Positions 7,887 through 15,209 of a DNA stretch of 37,194 bases are shown piece by piece (within the stretch, counting starts at the first letter, position 1; each line of letters starts with the position of its first letter). The stretch lies in assembly GCA_019313915.1 (NCBI GenBank), contig JAFDAJ010000012.1, positions 1 through 37,194 of the forward strand. The letters are read 5' to 3'. Source of the stretch: Deltaproteobacteria bacterium (GTDB taxonomy: Bacteria; Myxococcota_A; Polyangia; Polyangiales; Houyiibacteriaceae). Below the pieces are notes generated by a model. That model was not told where the DNA came from, searched no databases, and was given only the letters and a program-made list of their open reading frames with translations. The position numbers and the translations under genes were made by a program.

Positions 7887-8819
7887 ATGGCGAACATGCT
7901 CGTGATGGGGGTCGACGAGAATGGTCTCGGGCCGCGTTTGGGGCCCCTGGTGGCGACCTCGGTGGCCCTGCAGGTGCCTCGATACGCACGGTCCACCCTC
8001 TGTGATCGGGGACTCGCCTTGGGGCTCACCGACAGCAAAGAAACGGGGGGGTTCGGTCGAATGGGGTTTACCGAGTCGGTAGCCCTGGCGTTGGTGAAAC
8101 GTGGTGGCATTGGGCTGCCGGTGTCGGTAGACGGGTTTCTCCACCAGGTTTCGCCTGGTACCCGCTCGCGCCTTCGAGAGCGCTGTCCCGATGAGCCGAC
8201 CGCTGGGCAATGCTGGGCCGTCAATTTCCCGCTCCCGGTCTTTGGCGGTGATGTGTCTTACGGAGAGGAGCTTCTCGATCAACTCGTCGGTCGCTCCAGT
8301 CTTCGCATCGTCGACGTGCAAAGCCGTATCGCCTGTGCCGGGGTGCTCAACGCGAAGCTCGCTGCCGGCAAGAACAAGCTCGCGGTCGACCTCGAGCTCT
8401 TCGAGGATCTGATTTGCGCCGTCCATGACCGGCATGGCTCGCCGTTGCTCGCTGTCTGCGGGATGATCGGCGGTATTCGCGACTATGCGTCGCGCCTTGC
8501 CCGCTTCGAGCCGGATCGAGTTGGGGAGCTTTCCGGGCGTCGCGGTCAACGCAGATACATGGTCGATGGGGTCGGTGAGGTTCGTTTCGAGGTCGACGCC
8601 GACGCGCGTCACCTCCCGGTCGCGCTAGCCTCGATTGTTGGCAAGTACGTACGTGAAATCTGCATGCGCCGCATCGGAGAGTTCTATCAGCAGGGGATCC
8701 CAGAGTTGAAGCTTGCCAGTGGCTATCACGACCCTGTGACGACGCGCTTCATCGACGCGACCGAATCATCCCGCCGGCAACTCGGCATCGTATCCGATTG
8801 CTTCAGGCGACAGGCCTGA
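7887..8819 (+). CDS. divergent RNase HII-like protein
   Basis: The fold is suggested by three segments in the right order. VMGVDENGLGPRLGPLV (Asp10, Glu11) matches the opening GxDExGxGPxxGP of RNase HII, followed by TDSKE. VDADARHLPVALASIVGKYVRE matches the D...ASIxAKxxRD segment. ASGYHDPVT matches the late sGYxxxH-like segment. RNase HII removes ribonucleotides from DNA using four carboxylates. Here the middle one, normally in vDG, appears as LLAVCGMIGG, so one carboxylate may be lost. At 310 residues it is longer than canonical RNase HII (about 200), with extra sequence between motifs. Nuclease activity is therefore uncertain. Start ATG 7887 is chosen because the track start (TTG 7833) adds a Trp-rich stretch unlike the family; ATG 7896 is also possible. 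Confidence 0.6.
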   Translation: MANMLVMGVDENGLGPRLGPLVATSVALQVPRYARSTLCDRGLALGLTDSKETGGFGRMGFTESVALALVKRGGIGLPVSVDGFLHQVSPGTRSRLRERCPDEPTAGQCWAVNFPLPVFGGDVSYGEELLDQLVGRSSLRIVDVQSRIACAGVLNAKLAAGKNKLAVDLELFEDLICAVHDRHGSPLLAVCGMIGGIRDYASRLARFEPDRVGELSGRRGQRRYMVDGVGEVRFEVDADARHLPVALASIVGKYVREICMRRIGEFYQQGIPELKLASGYHDPVTTRFIDATESSRRQLGIVSDCFRRQA

Positions 8820-8840
8820 CGCGTGTGGTAGAAGGCTCGT

Positions 8841-9971
8841 ATGTCCGAGCGTGACAAGGTGCCCCGTTGGGTTCTCTGGCTTGGCGTTTCCGTCGCCATG
8901 GGTTGGCTTCTCTACACCTTGCGCGGGGTATTGGCGCCGGTGTTTTTTGCGTTCCTGATCGCATACATGCTCGACCCGCTGGTCGATCGCGTCGAACAGA
9001 GCCGCCTGCTCCGCGGAAGACCGATCGCGCGCGCCGTCGGCATCGCGGTGCTGCTGGTGGGGGTGTTTGCCGTCGCCGCGGTGCTCATTCTGGTCATTGC
9101 ACCGATGGTCTACGAGGAGATCGCCAACTTCGTGAGGCGGTTGCCTGGGCTCGTGGCGCGCAGCACGGCCGAGTGGGAGCCGCTTCTCGCCGAATACGGG
9201 CTGGAGGTTCCGACGTCGGTCGGTCAGGCGTTCGAGGATCTCCATTTCGACCTTCAGTCGGTGGTCACCAAGGGCTACACCCCAGCAACCGCACTGGTGA
9301 AATGGCTCCTCGGTGGAACTGTCTCGGCGGTCGGTGCCATCGTCGCCGCGCTCATCGTGCCGGTGTTTGCGTTCTATCTGCTCTACGACTTCGATGTTCT
9401 CGTCGCGAAGGTCGGCGAGCTGATCCCGCCGCGTCATAGGTCGCAAGCGGATAGCTTCTTCGGTGAGGTCGACGCGGTCCTCGGGCAGTTCTTCCGAGGT
9501 CAGTTCACCGTCATGGCCATCCTCGCAGTGCTCTACTCCGTGGGGTACGGCGTGATTGGCGTGCCCCTCGCGCTGCCGATCGGGATCATGGCGGGGGTGC
9601 TTTCATTCATTCCGTACGTTGGCAGCACCCTGGCGTTGGCGACCGCATTGCTGATGACAGGGCTCGATTGGCAAGGCTGGACCCAGATTCTATGGGTGCT
9701 TGGCGTTCACGCCGGGATTCAAGGTTTGGAAGGTTTCGTGATCACGCCGAAGATCATGGGAGACACGGTCGGGATCTCTGCGATCGCCGTCCTGTTCGCG
9801 CTGTTGGTGGGCGCGGAGCTTCTGGGATTCACCGGCGTGCTTCTTGCGGTGCCGGCGGCCGCGGTCACCAAGATCCTGGTGCAGCGAATCGACGAACGGT
9901 ACCGGCGGTCCGAGTTCTTCGTCGGCGGCTCCACCGATGGGAGCAGCCCTAGCGAGTCGCCGAAAGACTAG
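8841..9971 (+). CDS. AI-2E / PerM-family membrane transporter
   Basis: The 376-residue inner-membrane protein has the layout of the AI-2E family (PF01594). An N-terminal hydrophobic pair (WVLWLGVSVAMGWLLYTLRGVLAPVFFAFLIAYMLDP) is followed by a long amphipathic middle domain. The hydrophobic C-terminal half carries family wording such as GQFTVMAILAVLYSVGYGVIG, GVLSFIPYVGSTLA, and HAGIQGLEGFVITPKIMGDTVGISAIAVLFALLVGAELLGFTGVLLAVPAAA. Members export or exchange small molecules (autoinducer-2, Na+/H+, others); the substrate cannot be read from sequence. AGAAGG five nt before the ATG is a good ribosome-binding site. The 3' end overlaps the convergent gene by 23 bp. Confidence 0.9.
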   Translation: MSERDKVPRWVLWLGVSVAMGWLLYTLRGVLAPVFFAFLIAYMLDPLVDRVEQSRLLRGRPIARAVGIAVLLVGVFAVAAVLILVIAPMVYEEIANFVRRLPGLVARSTAEWEPLLAEYGLEVPTSVGQAFEDLHFDLQSVVTKGYTPATALVKWLLGGTVSAVGAIVAALIVPVFAFYLLYDFDVLVAKVGELIPPRHRSQADSFFGEVDAVLGQFFRGQFTVMAILAVLYSVGYGVIGVPLALPIGIMAGVLSFIPYVGSTLALATALLMTGLDWQGWTQILWVLGVHAGIQGLEGFVITPKIMGDTVGISAIAVLFALLVGAELLGFTGVLLAVPAAAVTKILVQRIDERYRRSEFFVGGSTDGSSPSESPKD

Positions 9972-10911
9972 ACACGTCGAGCGTCACCATGATGGTGCGT
10001 TCACGAACCTGCACGCGCGCCGATTGGAGCACCTCGGTCCACGGCGCTTCCACGGCGTCTGGCGGGGATGAAGCCCAGGCCCTGATGAGCGCGGCGTCTT
10101 TCACGGCTAGGTCCTCGTTCGTGACGTCCACGTACAGGTTGACCGTCTGCTCGCTCCCCGACGGGACAGACAAGGCGATGCTTTGCAGCCCCTGTAGGGC
10201 CGAGGCCTCGTCGCCCAGCTTCGCCACGCGCTCGAGCGCCGATTTCCAGTGCTCCGGAGGATCGAGCACCGCGGCGATGCTCGCCCCTGCGTTCACATGT
10301 GGCCAAAGCAATGCGATGCGTGGCCGTTCGATGAGAGCGGGCGCGGTGCCGCGCAGGACCGCCATGGCCTCTGCAACTGTCGTTACCGAGCCCGTGACGA
10401 TCGTCTTGTCATCGACCAGAGCGATCGCGCTGCGCCGGTCACGGCTTGCCAGAAGCGGCCCGCCGGGACCTTCGAGGCGAACGATTGTGCCCCCTCGCGC
10501 TTCGACCAACAGTCGGTGACACTCGGCCAGCGTCGCGGCGTCCACCGCGCGCCCTCGCAACATCAGCCCAATCGATTGAAACGGCTGATCCTCAGGCCCG
10601 CGCACCCAAACCGTGGCTTCGCTCAGGGCCGCCAGCGGGTCCAAGCCGCACATCGCTTCGATCTCGCTGAGCTGCTCCTTCGCCACGAATGCATCGACGA
10701 GTGTCTTGGCCGCTGCCGTCCGCTCGAGCGCTCTGGTGTCGATTCGCAGCACAGCTCGGGCGGTGCTCGGCAGCTCGCGAAGCGCTTGGCTTGCCCGAAG
10801 CGTGCGACCGTGGTGCATCATGGCGACCAGCAGGCCGGCCATCGCAATTGAGACCACGGCGGCTACCTTGAGTGAGCGAGACACGGGTCGAGGGTAGGAA
10901 GTTCTTTTCAC
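9949..10911 (-). CDS. signal-anchored protein of unknown function
   Basis: I do not recognise a family. Start GTG 10911 is chosen because upstream codons in the 412-residue track ORF overlap the RNase HI gene and look like shadow sequence. From there the protein is 320 residues: a basic start (VKRTSYPRPVSRSLK), one hydrophobic segment (VAAVVSIAMAGLLVAMM), then an extracytoplasmic part. That part has repeated strand-helix units, such as TARAVLRIDTRALERT, ATVWVRGPEDQP, KTIVTGSVTTVAEAMAVLRG and QTVNLYVDVTNEDLAVKDAALIRAW. The pattern of residues suggests a DUF3352-like or similar alpha+beta periplasmic fold, but this is a weak impression. It diverges from rnhA by about 30 bp and overlaps the AI-2E gene tail to tail. 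Confidence 0.6.
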   Translation of the reverse strand: MKRTSYPRPVSRSLKVAAVVSIAMAGLLVAMMHHGRTLRASQALRELPSTARAVLRIDTRALERTAAAKTLVDAFVAKEQLSEIEAMCGLDPLAALSEATVWVRGPEDQPFQSIGLMLRGRAVDAATLAECHRLLVEARGGTIVRLEGPGGPLLASRDRRSAIALVDDKTIVTGSVTTVAEAMAVLRGTAPALIERPRIALLWPHVNAGASIAAVLDPPEHWKSALERVAKLGDEASALQGLQSIALSVPSGSEQTVNLYVDVTNEDLAVKDAALIRAWASSPPDAVEAPWTEVLQSARVQVRERTIMVTLDVSSLSATR

Positions 10912-10941
10912 GGAGCAAGCCCTCGTGCTAACGCGTGCCCC

Positions 10942-11646
10942 ATGCCGTGGCGCCGAATGCGGTTGCGCAATGCCGAAGTGCTCGCCCGTTGTGATGCGAG
11001 TGGGGAGCTCGTGTCGAACGAGGGCAGGGTCGAGGTGCGCTATAGGCCCAACGACGGGCGGGCGTATTTTGCTGGTGTATCGAACCTCAAGCCACTCAGC
11101 GGCGCACCGAAGATCGAGCCGGATTCGTTTTGTGGTGCTGGCGAAGCGGTCAAAAAGCCATCCAACACCAAGAAGAAGGCTTCGCAAACTTCGAGCTCGA
11201 CACCGGCACCGGAAAAGCCCGAAGGCGACGAGATCCTTGCCTACGCGGACGGCGCGTGCAGCGGGAACCCAGGCCCGGCGGGAGTGGGCGCCGTTGCCCT
11301 CTGGGCGGATCAGATGCGGGAGCTCAGCGAATACATCGGCGAGGCGACCAACAACATCGCGGAGCTCACCGGGATTCTTCGCGCCATAGAGCTTGCGCAG
11401 GAGCTCGGCAGGCCACTGCGTCTGTACACCGATTCGAAATATTCGATCGGGGTGCTGACCCAGGGTTGGAAGGTCAAAGCCAACAAAGAGCTAGTCGCCA
11501 AGGTGCGCCGGGCACTCGACGCGCATCCCGACACGAAGCTCTTTCACGTGCGTGGCCATCAGGGCGTACGGCTCAACGAGCACGCCGACGAGCTTGCGGT
11601 TCGCGCGGTGCAGAGCAGAGAGTCTACCGGTTGGGTCGGGACCTGA
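10942..11646 (+). CDS. rnhA: RNase HI with N-terminal extension
   Basis: The enzyme cleaves RNA in RNA-DNA hybrids. The C-terminal ~135 residues contain the full catalytic set: Asp103 in YADGACSGNPGPAGVGAV, Glu140 in NNIAELTGI, Asp163 in YTDSKYSIGVL, and His205/Asp215 in VRGHQGVRLNEHADELA. In front lies a ~50-residue domain (RLRNAEVLARCDASGELV, GRAYFAGVSNLKPLSG) and a Lys/Ser/Thr-rich linker (KKPSNTKKKASQTSSSTPAPEKPE). The extension is not the Cys-containing HBD hybrid-binding domain known from some RNases HI, and I cannot name it. It could be a substrate-binding module. The gene overlaps the convergent deacetylase gene by 23 bp. Confidence 0.92.
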   Translation: MPWRRMRLRNAEVLARCDASGELVSNEGRVEVRYRPNDGRAYFAGVSNLKPLSGAPKIEPDSFCGAGEAVKKPSNTKKKASQTSSSTPAPEKPEGDEILAYADGACSGNPGPAGVGAVALWADQMRELSEYIGEATNNIAELTGILRAIELAQELGRPLRLYTDSKYSIGVLTQGWKVKANKELVAKVRRALDAHPDTKLFHVRGHQGVRLNEHADELAVRAVQSRESTGWVGT

Positions 11647-12559
11647 AGCGGTTCGCGGCTTCTTCGAGCGTGACTAGCTCATAGCCCGCTTCACGAATCA
11701 CCCGAACTGCTGCACGGATCGAGCGAAGCTTGTCGGCTGCCGTCCGTTTCAGGTCCGCGCGGTGCGGCGTGAGCGTTTGCAATCCGTCTTGCAGCGCATC
11801 GGCTGCATCGAATCCATGCAGCTCGAGGTTGATCAGCTCCCGTCCGAGCATTTGCTTGGTCAGTTGTTCAGCAATTCGCTCCCCGCCCAGCACCAGCGAG
11901 GTGCCGATGAAAGGAAGCTGCAGAGGCGTCACGCCGATCGGGAGCTCCAATACGCCGTCACCCCTCCGCCAGTACGGCTGACCCACGCGGTACGGCTGCC
12001 TCGGCGCCCGTAGCACCGCGGGGGTGTCCAACATGCTTGCGCTCGTCCTGCCCCGAACCCTGATCGCGGCCCGTGCCGCAGCTTTGGCGGCGTAGTAGAT
12101 TGCACATGGAAAGACGCTCGAGTCGTACTCGACGCCTGATGCTTCGAGCGCGCCAAACAGCGGGTCGCTGACCGTATACCCGGGCGCCCGAAAACCGACC
12201 GGCCGCTTGCCGCACGCCCCCTCGATGGCATCCGCGCCTCGCTCGACTTCTTCCAGGATGTCAGTGGCCGCGCGTCGCGTGAGATCGTAGTGGTGGCTGT
12301 GCGAGTGATTCCCGATTTCGTGGCCCGCCTGGTGGAGCGTCCCGATGGTCGTGCGGTTCTCCTCGCGTTCGAGGTCTTCGCCGATCGCAAAGAACGTGGC
12401 CCGAATGGATTCGTCATCCAGCCACGTGGTGAGCCGCGGAACGCAGCGATCGTACACCGCATGTGCACTCGGTCCCGCTGGAGCTCCGAGGCCGTGGATT
12501 GCCGCGTAGCGAGGGACCTCGTCCAGATCGATCGATATCGATGCCAGTCTAAGGCTCAC
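11624..12559 (-). CDS. NodB-type polysaccharide deacetylase
   Basis: The 311-residue protein shows the NodB homology motifs: SIDLDE near the N-terminus (metal and base carboxylates), [10 protein letters not shown], the metal-binding [15 protein letters not shown], and [10 protein letters not shown] with the conserved Arg. The family removes N- or O-acetyl groups from polysaccharides such as peptidoglycan or exopolysaccharide using a divalent metal. The DxDE opening and the C-terminal [13 protein letters not shown] resemble deacetylases of exopolysaccharide gene sets. No signal peptide is evident, so it may act on lipid-linked precursors in the cytoplasm. The ATG overlaps the GT2 stop by 4 bp (ATGA), implying translational coupling in a manA-GT2-deacetylase unit. 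Confidence 0.88.
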   Translation of the reverse strand: MSLRLASISIDLDEVPRYAAIHGLGAPAGPSAHAVYDRCVPRLTTWLDDESIRATFFAIGEDLEREENRTTIGTLHQAGHEIGNHSHSHHYDLTRRAATDILEEVERGADAIEGACGKRPVGFRAPGYTVSDPLFGALEASGVEYDSSVFPCAIYYAAKAAARAAIRVRGRTSASMLDTPAVLRAPRQPYRVGQPYWRRGDGVLELPIGVTPLQLPFIGTSLVLGGERIAEQLTKQMLGRELINLELHGFDAADALQDGLQTLTPHRADLKRTAADKLRSIRAAVRVIREAGYELVTLEEAANRFRSRPNR

Positions 12560-13272
12560 CGTTTGATCCGTATGGCGATGAAGAGCTTCGCCAAGTTCTT
12601 CAAGACGTTGGGCACGCGCCTAGCCAATCCGACCGTCGGCGGGCGCTTTTCCAACACGCGAACAGGGATCTCCTGGACGCCGAGCCCGGCGCGCTCCGCC
12701 CGGATGACGAGCTCGGAGGCGAAGAGATCGCGGTCGACCACGCAGGCGCGGGCGATCGGCTGCACCGGCTCTCGCCGAAACGCCTTCAGCCCATGGGTGT
12801 CGGTTCCCTTGAACCCGAGGGTGACCCTGAGCATGCCGTTGATCACGACCGTGCCGAGGCGTCGATAGAAGGGCCGCTCATCCTTGGCTCCCTCCATCAC
12901 CTTCGAGCCAATGACGAAGTCCACAGACGGATCTTGTAACAATGCGACGGCGCGCTCATGGAAATCGGTATCGCAAAGGTCGATCTCATCGCAAATCACG
13001 AGCTCCCCTCTTGCGTGAAGGATGCCGTCTCGCAGGGCCTTGCCGTAGTTGGGCTCATCGGTATGCCGGTACACGAGCTGGTCGAAGCGCTTCGCGAGCT
13101 CCGCTGCCACCTCGCTCGTTCCGTCCGTTGAGCCGTTCTCCGCGATCAGCAGCTCATACGACCAGGAAAGGGCGCACAGGCGATCGATGAGGTCCACAAC
13201 CGCGGCACGCAGGATCGCTTCCTCGTTGTAGACGGGGATGACGATCGAGATGAACGGCTCCGAGATTCCCAA
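12556..13272 (-). CDS. family 2 glycosyltransferase
   Basis: The 238-residue enzyme has the GT-A/GT2 pattern: [15 protein letters not shown] for nucleotide binding, [49 protein letters not shown] with the DxD-like metal site, and [13 protein letters not shown]. It resembles dolichyl-phosphate mannose synthase-like transferases that move a sugar from an NDP-sugar to a lipid carrier, and has no transmembrane tail. Start is TTG 13272, with no clear ribosome-binding site, and no in-frame ATG lies before the first strand. It lies 33 bp after manA and overlaps the deacetylase by 4 bp. ManA could feed mannose-derived precursors to it (inference). Confidence 0.9.
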   Translation of the reverse strand: MGISEPFISIVIPVYNEEAILRAAVVDLIDRLCALSWSYELLIAENGSTDGTSEVAAELAKRFDQLVYRHTDEPNYGKALRDGILHARGELVICDEIDLCDTDFHERAVALLQDPSVDFVIGSKVMEGAKDERPFYRRLGTVVINGMLRVTLGFKGTDTHGLKAFRREPVQPIARACVVDRDLFASELVIRAERAGLGVQEIPVRVLEKRPPTVGLARRVPNVLKNLAKLFIAIRIKR

Positions 13273-13305
13273 GGCGCGGCACTGTCTTACGCGGGCATCG
13301 CCTCG

Positions 13306-14376
13306 TCAAGCCAATGTGCAGAGCATCGCGTGCGTGCCATGCAACTCGACGTGTAGTGAGCCGAGGCACGCGGGGAGGGCCGCAGTCTGACCGCGGGCCA
13401 GCTCAAATGTGGTCCCATCATCGCGCAGCTCGAGACGTCCGTCCAAGACCGTGAGCGAGCGCAAGCGGTCGCCCGCCGCCAGATCGAGGTTGCCCGATCC
13501 GGTCAGGCGCTGCAGGGAAAAAACATCGGACCGCAGAGGGCCGTTGTTTCCTGCAAAGACCTCCAAGCGCGCTGAGCCTGCGACCGCAGCCGGGCCGGCT
13601 CGGTGGCGCGCTCGATCGAGGAGTGCGTCCGCCCGCGGGCCTGCCCAGTCGGTCACTGCGAGCGCGCGCTCGCGGTGAAGCGTACGGGGCTGCCCGTCAG
13701 GGTCGAGCTGCCCAGCCGGATCGTACTTGCGGTTCCAGTCCCAGTAGCGGTAGGTGAGGCCGCGTTTCCCCGGGGAGACACGCTGCGGCTCGAGTAGTAG
13801 GATTCCCTTGCCGATCGCGTGGGGCGTTCCCGGTTCGATCAGGAACACGTCTCCGGGCGAGACTGGAACGAACGACATGAGCGCGTCGACGTCTCCTTGA
13901 TCGTCGATGGCCGTTTCGATGTCTTGCCGAGACACGCCGTCACGAAACCCGAGGTACAAACCTGCGCCCGGATCCGCGTCGATGATGTACCAGGCCTCCG
14001 GTTTCCCACTCTCGTCCGGGGCGAGGAGCGGATCCGCGTCGGATGGATGAATTTGGACGGAGAGATCGTCGGCGGCATCGACTAGCTTCACGAGCAACGC
14101 GGTCGAACCAAGCGCCGCCTCCGTTCCGAGCAGAGCGGGGTCGGAGCGGAGCACCTCGTCCAGCGTCGGCCCGTCAACGACTTGACTCGGGAAATCGGGC
14201 TCCACCGAGAGCTCCCACGCTTCCCCAACCACACCGCCCACCCTCAAGCCTGCGTTCAGCTTCAGTCCTTCGGCGATTCGGCGGCCTCCCCACGGGGTTC
14301 GAGCCGCGGGCGTGAAGTTGTCCGGCTGCAGGAGGAGCGGCCGCCGCCAGTTTCTTGGTCCTACTTTATCCCACAT
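13306..14376 (-). CDS. manA: class I mannose-6-phosphate isomerase
   Basis: The enzyme interconverts fructose-6-P and mannose-6-P, feeding GDP-mannose synthesis. The cupin zinc-site pieces are visible: VQIHPSDADPLL (Q and H ligands), GKPEAWYIIDADPGAGLYLGFRDGV (Glu ligand) and IEPGTPHAIGKGILLLEPQ (His ligand). PDNFTPAARTPWGGRRIAE is the usual family opening and WDWNRKYDPAGQ is a family-like middle segment. The C-terminal ~130 residues form the second cupin-like domain. Length 356 is normal for short class I enzymes. ATG 14376 has no good ribosome-binding site, and the first ~14 residues (MWDKVGPRNWRRP) look non-homologous, so the start is uncertain. Confidence 0.9.
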   Translation of the reverse strand: MWDKVGPRNWRRPLLLQPDNFTPAARTPWGGRRIAEGLKLNAGLRVGGVVGEAWELSVEPDFPSQVVDGPTLDEVLRSDPALLGTEAALGSTALLVKLVDAADDLSVQIHPSDADPLLAPDESGKPEAWYIIDADPGAGLYLGFRDGVSRQDIETAIDDQGDVDALMSFVPVSPGDVFLIEPGTPHAIGKGILLLEPQRVSPGKRGLTYRYWDWNRKYDPAGQLDPDGQPRTLHRERALAVTDWAGPRADALLDRARHRAGPAAVAGSARLEVFAGNNGPLRSDVFSLQRLTGSGNLDLAAGDRLRSLTVLDGRLELRDDGTTFELARGQTAALPACLGSLHVELHGTHAMLCTLA

Positions 14377-14410
14377 GTAAGGTGGCTCTGGATCCTATGG
14401 TAGCGCCTGA

Positions 14411-14415
14411 GGAGG
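14411..14415 (+). promoter_or_regulatory. strong Shine-Dalgarno for the small ORF at 14422
   Basis: GGAGG lies 6 nt before the ATG at 14422. It fixes the start one codon after the TTG chosen in the ORF track and supports that this unrecognised small ORF is translated. Confidence 0.6.
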
Positions 14416-14421
14416 GTTTTG

Positions 14422-14739
14422 ATGGGCTATTTGGGCAAAGAACGCCGAATTCATCGCATTTTCGTGACTCGTAACAGTGAGTATCATGTGCGCCGCAACG
14501 TGTGTGTGGGCGTCCGCGACCGCCGGAGTGGGGATTGGCTTGCCGGTCACCTCGCACTGCGCAGCACCGTCTCGGGCGGTCTCAAGTTCCACGACAATGG
14601 CGCGATCAGCGCATCGGAGGGCTTGCCCACGGTCGGCGAGTCGCTTTTCTTCATTGCTGCGGGCCGGGATCTGATCACGAGCCCGGTGCTGAATGTCGAA
14701 CGGCCGGCGCGCGAGATCGTGCACAGCTACCCCATGTAA
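14422..14739 (+). CDS. small conserved-looking protein, unknown function
   Basis: I do not recognise this 105-residue protein. It begins at ATG 14422 behind a strong GGAGG site. The N-terminus is basic (MGYLGKERRIHRIFVTRNSEYHVRRNVCVGVRDRRSGDW). The rest alternates short strands and Gly turns (AGHLALRSTVSGGLKFHDNG, PTVGESLFFIAAGRDLITSPVLNVER) and looks like a compact beta-rich cytoplasmic domain. There is no signal peptide, membrane segment or cysteine pair. It diverges from manA by about 45 bp and is followed after 33 bp by the Nudix gene, so the two may share a transcript. The high third-position GC matches its neighbours. Confidence 0.7.
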   Translation: MGYLGKERRIHRIFVTRNSEYHVRRNVCVGVRDRRSGDWLAGHLALRSTVSGGLKFHDNGAISASEGLPTVGESLFFIAAGRDLITSPVLNVERPAREIVHSYPM

Positions 14740-14772
14740 ACAACATCGGGATGGGATGCTATATCCCGCATC

Positions 14773-15174
14773 GTGCCGTCGGAGATGAAGACCATTCGCG
14801 TCGTGGCTGCTCTCGTAGAGCGTGACGGGCGGTATTTGATCACCCAACGTCGCGAGAACGCCGTGCTGCCCTTGCTCTGGGATTTTCCGGGCGGTCGCGT
14901 GGAAGAAAATGAGAGCGACGAGGCGGCCTTGGCGCGCGAAGTGGACGAACGCCTCGGTGCAAGCGTCGAAGTGGGCCAGCTCATTTCGTTCGTGAATCAT
15001 CCGTACGAGAAGTACGCCGTCGATTTGTACCTCTACGAGTGCACGCTGCTTAGCGACCAACTCCATTGCCGCGCGGTTACGGAGTACGCATGGGTGACGT
15101 CGAAGGAGATGGAATCGTACTCCTTCACCCCGGTCGATGAGGTCTCGATGAGCAAGCTCCTCGGCGAAGGGTGA
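14773..15174 (+). CDS. Nudix (MutT-like) hydrolase
   Basis: The 133-residue protein hydrolyses a nucleoside diphosphate linked to another group. Its wording (ALVERDGRYLITQRRENAVLPLLWDFPGGRVEE) resembles the MutT/NudG group that sanitises oxidised dNTPs. The Nudix box reads GRVEENESDEAALAREVDERLGA against the pattern Gx5Ex7REUxEExGU. The second Glu of the EE pair, a metal ligand in MutT, is Arg here. The C-terminal part (HPYEKYAVDLYLYECTLL, EYAWVTSKEMESYSFTPVDE) is typical of MutT-like proteins. Start GTG 14773 is from the track; ATG 14785 is an alternative but has GGAG directly adjacent. It is followed at once by an intergenic copy of the dispersed repeat. Confidence 0.88.
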   Translation: MPSEMKTIRVVAALVERDGRYLITQRRENAVLPLLWDFPGGRVEENESDEAALAREVDERLGASVEVGQLISFVNHPYEKYAVDLYLYECTLLSDQLHCRAVTEYAWVTSKEMESYSFTPVDEVSMSKLLGEG

Positions 15175-15203
15175 CCGGTGGTGCGCTCGCCGGAGAGCGC
15201 TGA
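15175..15203 (+). repeat. dispersed palindromic repeat, intergenic copy
   Basis: ACCGGTGGTGCGCTCGCCGG followed by AGAGCGCTGA fills almost all of the 35-bp gap between the Nudix and PilZ stop codons. The stem GCGCTC (15183-15188) and GAGCGC (15195-15200) is perfect around the loop GCCGGA. It matches the rapZ copies base for base through the hairpin. There is no following T-run, so it is not a standard terminator. Confidence 0.85.
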
Positions 15204-15209
15204 GCAGCG

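Noticed and set aside
10912-11187. Upstream part of the 9949-11187 minus ORF
   Set aside because: It overlaps the divergent rnhA and lacks a plausible domain; the signal anchor begins right after GTG 10911.
13601-13622. CGGTGGCGCGCTCG inside manA, a 14-nt match to the dispersed repeat
   Set aside because: The right arm GAGCGC is missing and the match stops mid-loop. It may be a decayed half copy, but chance in GC-rich coding DNA cannot be excluded.
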